Source of the DNA: CAZUTO01 sp964623085 | GTDB taxonomy: Bacteria > Pseudomonadota > Gammaproteobacteria > Pseudomonadales > GM7GCV1 | Direction: 5' to 3' | Assembly (NCBI GenBank): GCA_964623085.1 | Contig: CAZUTO010000008.1 | Location: 5,580-69,579, forward strand | Length of the DNA: 64,000 bases | In this document: piece by piece, positions 45,624 through 54,680 of the stretch | Layout: each line of letters opens with the position of its first letter | How positions within the stretch are numbered: position 1 is the stretch's first letter | The notes under the pieces: model-generated | Seen by the model: only the letters and a program-made list of their open reading frames with translations | Databases searched by the model: none | What the model was told of the DNA's origin: nothing | Translations under genes and position numbers: made by a program

Positions 45624-47561
45624 ATGAATATGCCCGAGCAAAAGGTTTACCCCGTCAAAGAGTCCATCAAAGCCAATACGCATTTAACCTCAGAACAATA
45701 TCGCGAAATGCATGAGCATTCGATTGAGGACTCCGACGCTTTTTGGGCAGAGCAAGCGGAAACAAACATAGACTGGTATAAGACTTGGGATGCAGTCAGT
45801 GACATTGATTACCATCGCGCGCATATTCGATGGTTTGAGGGAGGCAAACTTAATCTCTCCTACAATTGTATTGATCGCCATCTTGAATCACGCGCGGAAC
45901 AAACGGCGATTATTTGGGAAGGAGATGATCCTTCAAAAAGCGAACATATCTCATATCAAACACTTCATGACAGAGTGTGTCAGCTAGCTAATGCGCTGCG
46001 AGAGATGGGTATTACTAAAGGCGACCGTGTCTGCCTATATATGCCAATGATCCCTGAAGCGACCTTTGCGATGCTCGCTTGCGCAAGGATTGGTGCGATT
46101 CACTCAGTGGTGTTCGGGGGCTTTTCGCCTGAAGCACTGCGTGGCCGTATCAACGATTCGGAATGCAAAGCAGTGATTACTGCTGATTTTGGGTTGCGGG
46201 GCCTAAAAGCTATTCCGCTCAAAGCAAATGTCGACGAAGCCTGTAAAGAAACACCCTCTGTTGAAAAGGTGCTGGTATGCAAGGTCACGGGTGACGATGT
46301 GGATTGGCAGGCAGGGCGCGACCTTTGGTACGACGATGAGGTGAATCATCAGCCGACTGAGTGCGAACCAGAGGTCATGGATTCCGAAGATCCTCTATTT
46401 ATTCTTTATACCTCGGGTTCCACAGGCACCCCAAAAGGGGTGCTGCATAGCACGGCCGGCTATTTGCTCTATGCGCAAATGACATTCAAATATGTTTTTG
46501 ATTATCAAGAGGGAGAGGTATTTTGGTGTACAGCTGACGTCGGTTGGATTACCGGCCATAGCTACTTGTTATATGGCCCATTAGCCAATGGTGCCACAAC
46601 GCTTGTCTATGAAGGCGTGCCTACCTATCCCGATGCCAGCCGATTTTGGCAGGTTGTTGATAAGCACCAAGTAAATAGTTTTTACACTGCACCCACAGCG
46701 TTGCGAGCGTTAATGGGCGCGGGTGATCAATACCTCGATAACAGCAGCCGTGAGAGCTTACGAATTTTGGGTACCGTCGGTGAGCCGATCAACCCTGAGG
46801 CTTGGGAGTGGTATTACCACAAGGTTGGTAAAGGTCGATGCCCCATCATTGATACCTGGTGGCAAACTGAAACGGGCGGACACATGATCGCACCCTTGCC
46901 GGGTGCGATTGATACAAAACCCGGTTCTGCAACCTTGCCCTTTTTTGGTGTGGAGCCCGTATTGTTGGATGATCAAGGCAATATTCTCGAAGGCGAAGCA
47001 TCAGGGAATCTCGCATTTTCGCGCTCTTGGCCTGGGCAAATGCGTGGCGTCTACAACAATCCAGAGCGCTTCCATGAAGCCTACTTCTCCATGTATCCGG
47101 GGTACTACTTCACTGGCGATGGCTGTCGCCGCGATGCGGATGGTTACTATTGGATCACCGGCCGCGTGGATGACGTGATTAACGTGTCTGGTCATCGCAT
47201 GGGTACTGCCGAAATAGAAAGCGCATTGGTTTTGCACAATGCGGTGGCAGAGTCTGCGGTGGTTGGTTTTCCGCATGAGATTAAAGGACAGGGTATTTAC
47301 GCTTACGTTACCTTGATGGCGGGTGAAGAGTACACCGACGATCTTAAAGCAGAATTAGTGAGGCATGTGCGCGAACAAATTGGTCCGGTTGCTACACCGG
47401 ACGTCATTCATTGGGCACCAGGACTACCTAAAACGCGCTCTGGAAAGATTATGCGGCGTATTCTGCGAAAAATCGCAGGGAACGACGATAGTAATCTTGG
47501 CGATATCAGCACGCTTGCTGATCCGTCTGTGGTTGAGGATCTTGTGGCGCGACGTGGTTAG
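45624..47561 (+). CDS. acs: Acetyl-CoA synthetase
   Basis: AMP-forming acetate activation, cytoplasmic. The 645-residue protein has the P-loop 'YTSGSTGTPKGV', 'WWQTETGGHM', 'TGDGCRRDADGYYWITGRVDDVINVSGHR'-type core (residues about 495-520), and the C-terminal lysine in 'PKTRSGKIMRRI' whose acetylation controls the enzyme in other bacteria. Length and motifs are complete. Two nearby ATG codons (45624 and 45630) could both serve as start. It converges with the TonB-dependent receptor gene. Confidence 0.97.
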   Translation: MNMPEQKVYPVKESIKANTHLTSEQYREMHEHSIEDSDAFWAEQAETNIDWYKTWDAVSDIDYHRAHIRWFEGGKLNLSYNCIDRHLESRAEQTAIIWEGDDPSKSEHISYQTLHDRVCQLANALREMGITKGDRVCLYMPMIPEATFAMLACARIGAIHSVVFGGFSPEALRGRINDSECKAVITADFGLRGLKAIPLKANVDEACKETPSVEKVLVCKVTGDDVDWQAGRDLWYDDEVNHQPTECEPEVMDSEDPLFILYTSGSTGTPKGVLHSTAGYLLYAQMTFKYVFDYQEGEVFWCTADVGWITGHSYLLYGPLANGATTLVYEGVPTYPDASRFWQVVDKHQVNSFYTAPTALRALMGAGDQYLDNSSRESLRILGTVGEPINPEAWEWYYHKVGKGRCPIIDTWWQTETGGHMIAPLPGAIDTKPGSATLPFFGVEPVLLDDQGNILEGEASGNLAFSRSWPGQMRGVYNNPERFHEAYFSMYPGYYFTGDGCRRDADGYYWITGRVDDVINVSGHRMGTAEIESALVLHNAVAESAVVGFPHEIKGQGIYAYVTLMAGEEYTDDLKAELVRHVREQIGPVATPDVIHWAPGLPKTRSGKIMRRILRKIAGNDDSNLGDISTLADPSVVEDLVARRG

Positions 47562-47599
47562 GCACCAAACACTAACCTACGTTTAGGCGACTACTTACT

Positions 47600-49768
47600 T
47601 TAGAAACGCCCGGTTACTGAAAGCCGTGCATTGATCGACTCGCCGACGGTAATGTTATTGGTTGTATGGGCGTTCGGAAAATAAAGCTGATCAGTGAAGT
47701 TCTCAATGTTTAGCTGAACACGTAATTTCTCATTCACATCGAAGTGCGCTGAGAGATCAAGACGCGTAAAGCTTGGCAGCGTCACAGTGTTGCCATTATC
47801 AGCGAAACTCTCATCTTGATAGGTTAGGCCAATCCCTATGCCGAATTGGCTAGTCGCTTGAAAACTATTCCAGACGGAAAATGTGTTTTTTGGCAGTTCA
47901 CGCGGACGAAGTCCAGTGTCATTGCCGAATTCATCAACATCGTCGCCAGTTAGATAGCTGTAGCCGGCTGTTAGGAGCCATGCGTCGTTGATCTGCCCTT
48001 GAAGCTGCACTTCGAGGCCAGTTATTTCTTCGTCTATGATATCAAGTGTGTCGGGATCAGCGTCTGCTACCTGTGGTGAGCTATTCTCGATTTCGAATAC
48101 AGATGCTGTAAAGCTGAGGCTTGGGTTCGGGTCCCACTTAACACCTGCTTCTAGGTTGGTGGATTCGTTTGGATCCAGAACGTTATCATCGCCATTAATA
48201 TCAGCAAACTGTTCTCCGCTTCGCGGTAGGAAAGATTCACTGTAGCTTGCGTAAATAGAAATATTCTCCCTTGGCTTGTAGATAAGACCCGCTCGCGGTG
48301 AAATCTGTTGATCTGTTCGAGAGCGATTTATAACATCATCGGGTTCGCCATCGATAAGTGCTTCTACGTTAAACACGTCAATTTCAAACTCGTCATATCG
48401 CAAACCAAGCACCAGATCCAAGTTTCTCATGATTTCGATTTCGTCCTGAAGAAAGAGTGAGATGACGTCGATGTCTACTTCGGTGTCGTCGTTGAGTTGG
48501 CTAAAGTTGATCGTCGTTATATCACCAGCGGCATTAACACCTACACCGCCATTGAGGGCGATGGGTCTATTGACGACAAAGGTTTCCATGTCATCCATAG
48601 ATGTGTCGAATTGGGCGTTGAATCGATCCTGATCAGATGAAGTATCGATATACTCTACACCGGTAACCACTGTGTGATTGATTCCACCAGTACCGAACTC
48701 ACCAATAAAGTTTGCGGAGAGCACAAAGTTCTCGCGTTCAGTAGTATCAACGTATCCGTCGAGTTCGACCACATTCGTAGTTTGGTCAAAATCCGATGGG
48801 AAGATGTTTTGATACAGTTTGTCATAGTCACCGTAAAAAGCGCTGAAGTTACCTTTTAGGTTGTCTGAAAATTTGTGCTGAACTGCCGCACGAATGACAT
48901 GTGCATCGAGCTCTGTTGTGCTTAAATCTGGATCAGCAAAAATGATGTCTTCAAATGCTTCAACCGGTCTGCCGTCATCGCCAGAAACAATACCGCGATC
49001 AATAAATCGTTCGTGATCGATGTACTCATAGGATACATCTAATATGGTACTTGGGCTTAGCTGAAAGCGGGCAGTAGGGTTGACACCAAAGCGATCACCA
49101 TCGAAGGAATCACGGTGATTCTCCAGCGATTCGTAGGCCGCATTAATACGGAATGCAGTGCGATCATTGATGGCTAAGTTGCTGTCGATGGCAAAGCCAA
49201 GGTCGCCGAAGGTGCCAGCGCCGATTGTATAATCGGTAAATTGTTCGCCAACCACGCCCTTTTTGGTGACGCGATTTAGAATGCCACCTGTGCCGCCGCG
49301 TCCAAACATCAGGGCATTCGGGCCGCGCAAGATCTCAACCTGTTCTAGGTTGTAAAGCGGACGGAAATACTGAACATCGTCCCGGGCGCCATCGACATAA
49401 AAGTCTGCAGTGGAGCGAACACCACGAAATACGACGGCATCACGATGGCCTTCACCTTGGGATGTGTTGACGCCAGGCGTGTAGTTGATGATATCGCTAA
49501 CGCTAGTGAGGCCTTGGAGCGCAATTTGCTCACTGGACAGAATGGAGAGGCTTTGCGGTACATCAATAATGGGTGTTGGGCTTCTTAGGGAGTTGACTTG
49601 ATTGCTATACAGATGTTGCTCAGTAACGATGATTTCGTCCATTTCTTCTGTCTCATCGGTGGTGCCATTTTCCCGGCTTTCGCTTTCTTGAGTGCTGGCC
49701 ATAGGAGCGGCGAGCAAAAACAAAAGCGCGGTGGCGCCGATAATACTATTGAAGAATCTGTACTGCAT
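47600..49768 (-). CDS. TonB-dependent siderophore receptor
   Basis: Outer-membrane receptor for ferric siderophores, 722 residues from the ATG at 49768. AGGG seven bases upstream supports that start over a TTG at 49786. It has a signal peptide, a TonB-box-like 'DEIIVTEQ', a plug domain ('VPQSLSILSSEQIALQGLTS', 'VFRGVRSTADFYVDGARDD', 'EILRGPNALMFGRGGTGG') and a 22-strand barrel ending in the typical aromatic residue (VTGRF). The plug wording resembles FhuA/Fiu/FpvA-type receptors. A Fur-box-like site lies just upstream, so iron repression is likely. Confidence 0.94.
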   Translation of the reverse strand: MQYRFFNSIIGATALLFLLAAPMASTQESESRENGTTDETEEMDEIIVTEQHLYSNQVNSLRSPTPIIDVPQSLSILSSEQIALQGLTSVSDIINYTPGVNTSQGEGHRDAVVFRGVRSTADFYVDGARDDVQYFRPLYNLEQVEILRGPNALMFGRGGTGGILNRVTKKGVVGEQFTDYTIGAGTFGDLGFAIDSNLAINDRTAFRINAAYESLENHRDSFDGDRFGVNPTARFQLSPSTILDVSYEYIDHERFIDRGIVSGDDGRPVEAFEDIIFADPDLSTTELDAHVIRAAVQHKFSDNLKGNFSAFYGDYDKLYQNIFPSDFDQTTNVVELDGYVDTTERENFVLSANFIGEFGTGGINHTVVTGVEYIDTSSDQDRFNAQFDTSMDDMETFVVNRPIALNGGVGVNAAGDITTINFSQLNDDTEVDIDVISLFLQDEIEIMRNLDLVLGLRYDEFEIDVFNVEALIDGEPDDVINRSRTDQQISPRAGLIYKPRENISIYASYSESFLPRSGEQFADINGDDNVLDPNESTNLEAGVKWDPNPSLSFTASVFEIENSSPQVADADPDTLDIIDEEITGLEVQLQGQINDAWLLTAGYSYLTGDDVDEFGNDTGLRPRELPKNTFSVWNSFQATSQFGIGIGLTYQDESFADNGNTVTLPSFTRLDLSAHFDVNEKLRVQLNIENFTDQLYFPNAHTTNNITVGESINARLSVTGRF

Positions 49769-49814
49769 GGTTAGCCCTGATTTCAAAGAGGCGAGGATGT
49801 TAATGTAAATCTAA

Positions 49815-49835
49815 TTGCGAATCAATCTCATTTGC
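49815..49835 (-). promoter_or_regulatory. Putative Fur box upstream of the siderophore receptor
   Basis: On the minus strand TGAGATTGATTCGCA matches the 7-1-7 Fur pattern TGAGAATGATTCTCA at 13 of 15 positions. It lies about 50-65 bp before the receptor start codon, a usual place for repression. Confidence 0.7.
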
Positions 49836-50063
49836 ATTTATTTTCTCATCGCGATATTTGATGTGCTTTTTTCTATGTCCTGATGGGTGTCTTCTTAAGG
49901 TTGATCTAAAGAAGATAGTGCCGATTAGTCTGTTTGAAAAATAGGCGAGCGCGACATCGATATGATGTCGTAACAAATGTCTGTTCTACGCAATCTTTGG
50001 GTAGCACCAACTTGGTGCTCGGCGTTAAAATGGCGCTCTTTGCGGGTCTAGGAACTATCGCAT

Positions 50064-50999
50064 ATGTTCAACAAGCCTTTCCGGTGCGAACAATCTATTA
50101 CAGTGAACAAACATATTTCTCAGGTGAGTCCGGCCGTTGGCGACTTCAACACTTGGCGTATTTGGTCGCCTTGGGTATGCATGGAAACTGACTGTCTATT
50201 TAAGGTAGAAGGGAACCCGCAAGAACTGGGCCATAAGCAAGAATGGTATGGTGATCGTATTGGGTCTGGGGAAATGGTGATGACCCATAGCAGTGCTGAG
50301 GTTTATAAATATGACCTCCAACTGATCACGCCTTGGAGGTCAAACAACACGGTTGAATTTCATTTAGAAGGCCGTGGTGGTAATACAAAAGTCACCTGGA
50401 TGATGAATGGCGAGATGCCGCTTTATTTGTTTCCTAGTAAGCAGGCAATGAAGTGTGCGATTGAAAGTGACTATGGCCGTGGCTTAAAGATGTTGAAGGA
50501 ATACCTTGAAACGGGGAGCGTGCCGAGCGAAACAGAAATTTCCGGTGAGCAGTCTAAACAGGGCTTTCACTATCTAGGACTTCGAAAATCGACCTCACTA
50601 GACAACATGTCCACTGAGATGTCGAGGGCGTTTGGGAAGGTGTTGGACTGGGTCAATTCATCGGAAATAGAGCGACCAAAAGGGTACGTTACCTTTTATC
50701 ACAAGTACGATATCGTCAAAAAACGGTGTGATTTTACTGTTGCGCCCGTATACACAGAAAAGCCTGCGAATACGAAAAGATTGATTGTTGGAGAGATTCC
50801 GGATCATAGGGTAGTGCAGGTGGTTCATACCGGCTTATATGATTACTTGGGGAACGCCTGGGCTACAGTGATGGCAGAGCAACAGTGTGAAAAGCTAAAA
50901 CTGAATAAGAAGATTCCGCATTATGAGCGCTATCTCAATAATCCGGAAGACAAGGAGCCAGAAGAGATTAAAACGGAAGTAAATATTCCTGTAAGGTAG
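50064..50999 (+). CDS. SRPBCC domain fused to a GyrI-like effector-binding domain
   Basis: Cytoplasmic protein of 311 residues without signal. The N-terminal part (about 1-150) is a START/SRPBCC ligand-binding fold ('ITVNKHISQVSPAVGDFNTW', 'WSPWVCMET', 'GGNTKVTWMMNGEMPL'). The C-terminal part (about 160-305) is GyrI/AraC-effector-like ('GYVTFYHKYDIVKKRCDFTV', 'VVQVVHTGLYDYLGNAW', 'HYERYLNNPEDKEPEE'). Such fusions are seen as 'SRPBCC family protein' and may sense or sequester small molecules. It is divergent from the siderophore receptor. No DNA-binding domain is present. Confidence 0.85.
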   Translation: MFNKPFRCEQSITVNKHISQVSPAVGDFNTWRIWSPWVCMETDCLFKVEGNPQELGHKQEWYGDRIGSGEMVMTHSSAEVYKYDLQLITPWRSNNTVEFHLEGRGGNTKVTWMMNGEMPLYLFPSKQAMKCAIESDYGRGLKMLKEYLETGSVPSETEISGEQSKQGFHYLGLRKSTSLDNMSTEMSRAFGKVLDWVNSSEIERPKGYVTFYHKYDIVKKRCDFTVAPVYTEKPANTKRLIVGEIPDHRVVQVVHTGLYDYLGNAWATVMAEQQCEKLKLNKKIPHYERYLNNPEDKEPEEIKTEVNIPVR

Positions 51000-51096
51000 C
51001 GAAGCGCCCTTGATTAAAAAGGCTCTGAAATCAAAAAGATTCTGATTAAAAAAGCAGCGGACTTCTCGCAAAAGAAGCCCGTGCAGATATTGACTT

Positions 51097-51966
51097 TTAT
51101 GGTTGATCTACGGCGATAGGGAATGAATATGAAGACAGTATTGAAAAATCCTCGTTTGCACGGATGGTGACTAAAACTGCATAGTCAGCGCCGGGGCCCC
51201 AATCGAAAGCAGTTCCACTTAGATTAAAGGTTTGCTGCCCGCTGTCGCCAGCGCTTAGTGTCAGCGTATCTTGAGCGATAAACAAGTCTCTAAATTCGTC
51301 ATTGACGCCGATCGCTAGCGTTGCGTCAGTGTCTACCGCGTAATCCAGTACTACGCTGAACATCGTTAGTGCCCCTTCTTCTGCTGATGCTGGACTGATG
51401 CTAACAACGAGGCTTGCTGTGTTGTTCGGATCTTCAATATCTTCCGGAAACGGGATGTAGTCGAAAACAAAATCTGCTTGATCGTCTTCGGCATTCTCGA
51501 CGCTTGAAAACCAACTCATGGTATCGCCATCAAACTCCACAAAAAACATGCCTTGAGCTAAGTCTGAGCAACCTTCACCAAGGGTGTCTAGTTGCTCTGG
51601 GGTAAGATTCAAAGACAGTGTTGAGCCATCTTCACCCTGATCTTGGAAAGTAAAGCCTTGACTGACTGCGTCGCTGATAACATCAAAGTCTGTGGGGATC
51701 ACCTCTGTACCAGGCAAAATACCTACTTCTCCATTGTTAGAGAAATTGAAGACCGTTTCGCAAGTTACTGGTGACTGGGTTAGCCATGGGCCATCTACAG
51801 CAGCACGATCAGTCGCAGCAGCTGGGTCGGGTATGCCGCCCATGCCATCAGTTGTATCGTCTGGAATACGAGGGTTGTCAAATTCTAAATCGCTGAAGGA
51901 CCCATCATCACCGCAAGCAGCGAGAAAGGTGAAAGAGCAAAAAAAAAGGGCTTGGTAAAATTTCAT
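51097..51966 (-). CDS. Lipoprotein of unknown function
   Basis: Protein of 289 residues with a lipoprotein signal (lipobox 'LAAC', Cys18). A disordered Asp/Pro/Gly stretch with 'DGMGGIPDP' follows. A middle part with a cysteine pair (CETVF and GCSDL) comes next. The C-terminal beta-sandwich-like domain starts near 195 ('VVSISPASAEEGALTMFSVV') and looks like a Calx-beta or Ig-like repeat. No family could be named with confidence. It lies 128 bp downstream of the sulfatase stop on the same strand. Confidence 0.75.
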   Translation of the reverse strand: MKFYQALFFCSFTFLAACGDDGSFSDLEFDNPRIPDDTTDGMGGIPDPAAATDRAAVDGPWLTQSPVTCETVFNFSNNGEVGILPGTEVIPTDFDVISDAVSQGFTFQDQGEDGSTLSLNLTPEQLDTLGEGCSDLAQGMFFVEFDGDTMSWFSSVENAEDDQADFVFDYIPFPEDIEDPNNTASLVVSISPASAEEGALTMFSVVLDYAVDTDATLAIGVNDEFRDLFIAQDTLTLSAGDSGQQTFNLSGTAFDWGPGADYAVLVTIRANEDFSILSSYSFPIAVDQP

Positions 51967-52094
51967 ATAGATATCCTTGGGAACCGAGTTCCTATACTGC
52001 GGATTCTATGTTGCTGAAGGCAATGCCGCCACAGAGAAGCGTGTTTTTTCTCCTACTGTGACGACAAAGTGTTACTGAGTTAACAGTTTAGTGG

Positions 52095-53861
52095 CTAGTT
52101 ACCGTTACCGCCGGCCATCTCGCCGCCCATCTCGCCGCCCATGCCGCCACCCATGCCGCCACCCATGCCGCCACCCATGGCTGCACCGCCGCCGCCTGCG
52201 CCACTTGTATCATCCACAATAGGAATGATAAGTCCGTGGTTTGAGCTGTACTGGTCCCAAGCTGCAAGCAGTTCTTCAACTACTTCAGGGTTTTGATCAG
52301 ATAGATCAGTGGTTTCACCTGGGTCAGTGGCCATGTCGTAAAGCCCCCAGAAACCAGCTTCTTGCGCAGGTCGTTGACCTGAATCAGATGATTTTGTTGC
52401 GAGTTGTAGCAATTTCCAATCACCTTTACGTACGGCTAAATGACCGAACACTTCCCAGGCGAGAATATCGTCGTCAGTTCGAACTATGTCAGTTTCGCCC
52501 ATGATCAAAGGTCGCAAAGACTTGCCTTGAAGTGGGTGAACGGGCTTTCCGTCCGCCAAATCTTGAGGATGTGGTGCATTTGCCATATCCACGAAGGTCG
52601 CAGCGATGTCGATGACAGAGGTCAGCTGATCACTTTTTACGCCTGATACGCCTGATTTAGGATAGTGAAAAATCGCTTGTCCACGAATACCACCTTCAGA
52701 GCTGAATGATTTGAAGTAGCGCATAACACTGCCAGCAGCTTCAGCCCAGCCAGTTCGGTAGTGAACATAAGAGTTAATTTTACCCATGTTCTCGTAGCTA
52801 GTATCGAAACCACCGTCGCCACCGCCACCAGGATTACGAATTTGACCTTCTGCACCATTGTCAGTAAGGAAAACAATCACAGTGTTTTCGTACTCATCAA
52901 TTGATTTCAAGTAATCAACTAGACGGCCAATGCTCTCGTCCAGGAAATCGACCATCGCAGCGTAGATTTCCATCTCGCGTACGGCCACTTTCTTTTCTTC
53001 ATCTGAGAGAGTGTCCCAAGGCTCAACAATGTCTAGCTGCGGGTAAGTTTTCGCATCTGCTGGGAAAATGCCAGCAGCTTTCGACGCTTCGATACGTTTT
53101 TCTCGAAGTACATCATAGCCTTCGTCATACATGCCTTCATATTTGGCAATGTACTCAGGTGGTGCTTGCAACGGCCAGTGCGGTGCAGTGTAAGCTAGGT
53201 AAGTGAACCAGGGAGCACCTGTTTCACGATCTTTCTCAATCGCATCAATGATGTAATCCGTGTAAAAAGTGGTTGAGTAGAAATCCTCAGGTAATTTTTC
53301 TACGTCTACACCATCTTCGGAATAAGCTGATTTACGCGAAGCCTGAACGAAAGAGGCATCGTGATAATGACTTGCCATACCTGGTAGCAGTGCAAAACTG
53401 CGATCAAAACCTCGGCCACTTGGACGATTACCTGCATCATTTCCTAGGTGCCATTTACCGGTAAAGTACGTGTTATAGCCCGCCGCTTGGAGCAATGATG
53501 GGAAAGCAATAGTGTTGTCATTCAAAACACTTTCATAACCTGGCTCATCTCGCTGATTTACTGCTTGGTGCATCCCGCCGCCAGCGTTATGGCTGTCTGT
53601 TCCGCCCATAAGTGCAGAACGAGTAGGACGACAAACTGCCTGGTTATGGAAGTCCGTCATCAATAAGCCTTCTTTAGCTAGCTGATCAAGAACAGGTGTG
53701 TTGATTTCACTGCCGTAGGCGCCGATATCGGTATACCCCATGTCATCGACCATGATGAGTAGAAAGTTTGGTCGATCATCTTCAGTTTGCGCAAAGGCAA
53801 ACTGGCAAATCAAAGTAGATAATAAAGCCAGTATGGCCTTGGATTGATGGCTCGCTCTCAT
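52095..53861 (-). CDS. Secreted arylsulfatase (S1 family) with Gly/Met-rich C-terminus
   Basis: Sulfate-ester hydrolase exported by a signal peptide (about 1-25). The metal-binding start 'IMVDDMGYTDIGAYG' has Asp39-Asp40. The formylglycine motif is C77-R-P-T-R81 in 'AVCRPTRSALMGG', and 'YLAYTAPHWPLQAP' and 'VFLTDNGAEG' supply further metal and catalytic residues. It is close to AtsA-type arylsulfatases. Full activity needs a formylglycine-generating enzyme, not present in the window. The last 35 residues are GGGMGG repeats, not part of the sulfatase fold. The natural substrate may be algal sulfated compounds, an inference. Confidence 0.93.
   Translation of the reverse strand: MRASHQSKAILALLSTLICQFAFAQTEDDRPNFLLIMVDDMGYTDIGAYGSEINTPVLDQLAKEGLLMTDFHNQAVCRPTRSALMGGTDSHNAGGGMHQAVNQRDEPGYESVLNDNTIAFPSLLQAAGYNTYFTGKWHLGNDAGNRPSGRGFDRSFALLPGMASHYHDASFVQASRKSAYSEDGVDVEKLPEDFYSTTFYTDYIIDAIEKDRETGAPWFTYLAYTAPHWPLQAPPEYIAKYEGMYDEGYDVLREKRIEASKAAGIFPADAKTYPQLDIVEPWDTLSDEEKKVAVREMEIYAAMVDFLDESIGRLVDYLKSIDEYENTVIVFLTDNGAEGQIRNPGGGGDGGFDTSYENMGKINSYVHYRTGWAEAAGSVMRYFKSFSSEGGIRGQAIFHYPKSGVSGVKSDQLTSVIDIAATFVDMANAPHPQDLADGKPVHPLQGKSLRPLIMGETDIVRTDDDILAWEVFGHLAVRKGDWKLLQLATKSSDSGQRPAQEAGFWGLYDMATDPGETTDLSDQNPEVVEELLAAWDQYSSNHGLIIPIVDDTSGAGGGGAAMGGGMGGGMGGGMGGEMGGEMAGGNGN
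52105..52194 (-). repeat. 12-bp tandem repeat encoding the GGGM tail of the sulfatase
   Basis: Units of CATGCCGCCACC (plus-strand reading) occur in tandem, followed by related CATCTCGCCGCC units. On the minus strand they code for GGGMGGGMGGGM then GGEMGGEM. Confidence 0.88.
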
Positions 53862-54005
53862 TATGGATTCCCCCGAATGTAGTTAGCTGCTGTAGTTATA
53901 ATTTTCTCGGTTACCGAAAAAAGCTAAGCAAGTATCGCATAGAAAACGGAGGGGTAAATATTACTTTCGTTAAGTTATTAGTACATATCTTTTGCTTACG
54001 AAAGA

Positions 54006-54022
54006 CCGCTTGGTAGCGGCTT
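54006..54022 (-). terminator. Weak terminator after the thioredoxin gene
   Basis: CCGCT / AGCGG stem with loop TGGT (minus strand loop ACCA), followed on the minus strand by TCTTTCG. It lies 12 bp after the stop codon. The stem is short. Confidence 0.5.
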
Positions 54023-54033
54023 CTATAGCGCTT

Positions 54034-54372
54034 TTATATAGTGGTGTCGCCATCCAACTTGCTCAGAAGTGAAGATACAGCTTCTCGGCTATTGGGGCGA
54101 ACCTCTCGGCCTACTTCCTGACCGTTTTTTAGCGTAACAAGCGTTGGCCAAAGCTTTACGCCAAAAGAGCGGCCGAGTTTTTTACCGCGCCCGTCGTAAA
54201 CTTTGATATGAGGGATATCTCGAAACGCGTTAACCGCTTCTTCAACAAAGGGGCTTGCACCTTGGCAAAATTGGCACCAGGGCGCACCGAATTCAAGAAG
54301 TACATCGCCAGTCATAGTGCTCACCTCATCAGGGGTTGGCGCTGCTTCGGAGTATTCAGGGTTATAGCTCAT
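54034..54372 (-). CDS. Thioredoxin-family protein with CQFC active site
   Basis: Cytoplasmic thioredoxin-like protein of 112 residues with no signal peptide. The active site is 'APWCQFCQGASP', where thioredoxin has WCGPC. The cis-proline loop is present ('LWPTLVTLKNG'). The CQFC dipeptide should change redox potential relative to CGPC. It is divergent from doxX across a 308-bp spacer. The partner is unknown. Confidence 0.88.
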   Translation of the reverse strand: MSYNPEYSEAAPTPDEVSTMTGDVLLEFGAPWCQFCQGASPFVEEAVNAFRDIPHIKVYDGRGKKLGRSFGVKLWPTLVTLKNGQEVGREVRPNSREAVSSLLSKLDGDTTI

Positions 54373-54680
54373 AATTTTGTTACTTTAGTGAGGCTAGATC
54401 CAATATCAGACCTTATAAAGGTCTGGTGAAAAAGAATGATGGCAGAGAGAAGTGCTCTTTGACAAAATGATATTGTAGGGCTGATTAGGGTTGAGTTCAG
54501 CCACTACTATCTCACTACTAAACAGGCTGCATATCTCATAGATATATTATAGGTATCTTATAGATATCTTATAGATATCGAGATTTGCGCAGGATGCTTG
54601 AAGTTTTCATTATGGGCGCAACGTTTAAATGGTTGTCTGCCTTTTTAAGGCTCAGAATTTGAGGATAAAGAGAATAAGAA
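54373..54680. other. Intergenic region between the divergent thioredoxin and doxX genes
   Basis: AT-rich 308-bp stretch without a gene. It contains the 11-bp tandem repeat listed separately and a small hairpin 'CAGACCTTATAAAGGTCTG' near 54398-54424. Confidence 0.6.
54533..54576. repeat. Four tandem 11-bp repeats upstream of doxX
   Basis: Units read ATCTCATAGAT, ATATTATAGGT, ATCTTATAGAT, ATCTTATAGAT, and a partial ATC follows. The 11-bp period is one helical turn, so a protein could bind the same face repeatedly. They lie about 105 bp before the doxX start. Confidence 0.85.

Noticed and set aside
49934..50191. Open frame overlapping the start of the SRPBCC-GyrI gene
   Set aside because: It is in a different frame from the recognised protein and carries no domain.
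54533..54576. CRISPR-like array
   Set aside because: Units are 11 bp and contiguous without spacers, so it is a simple tandem repeat.
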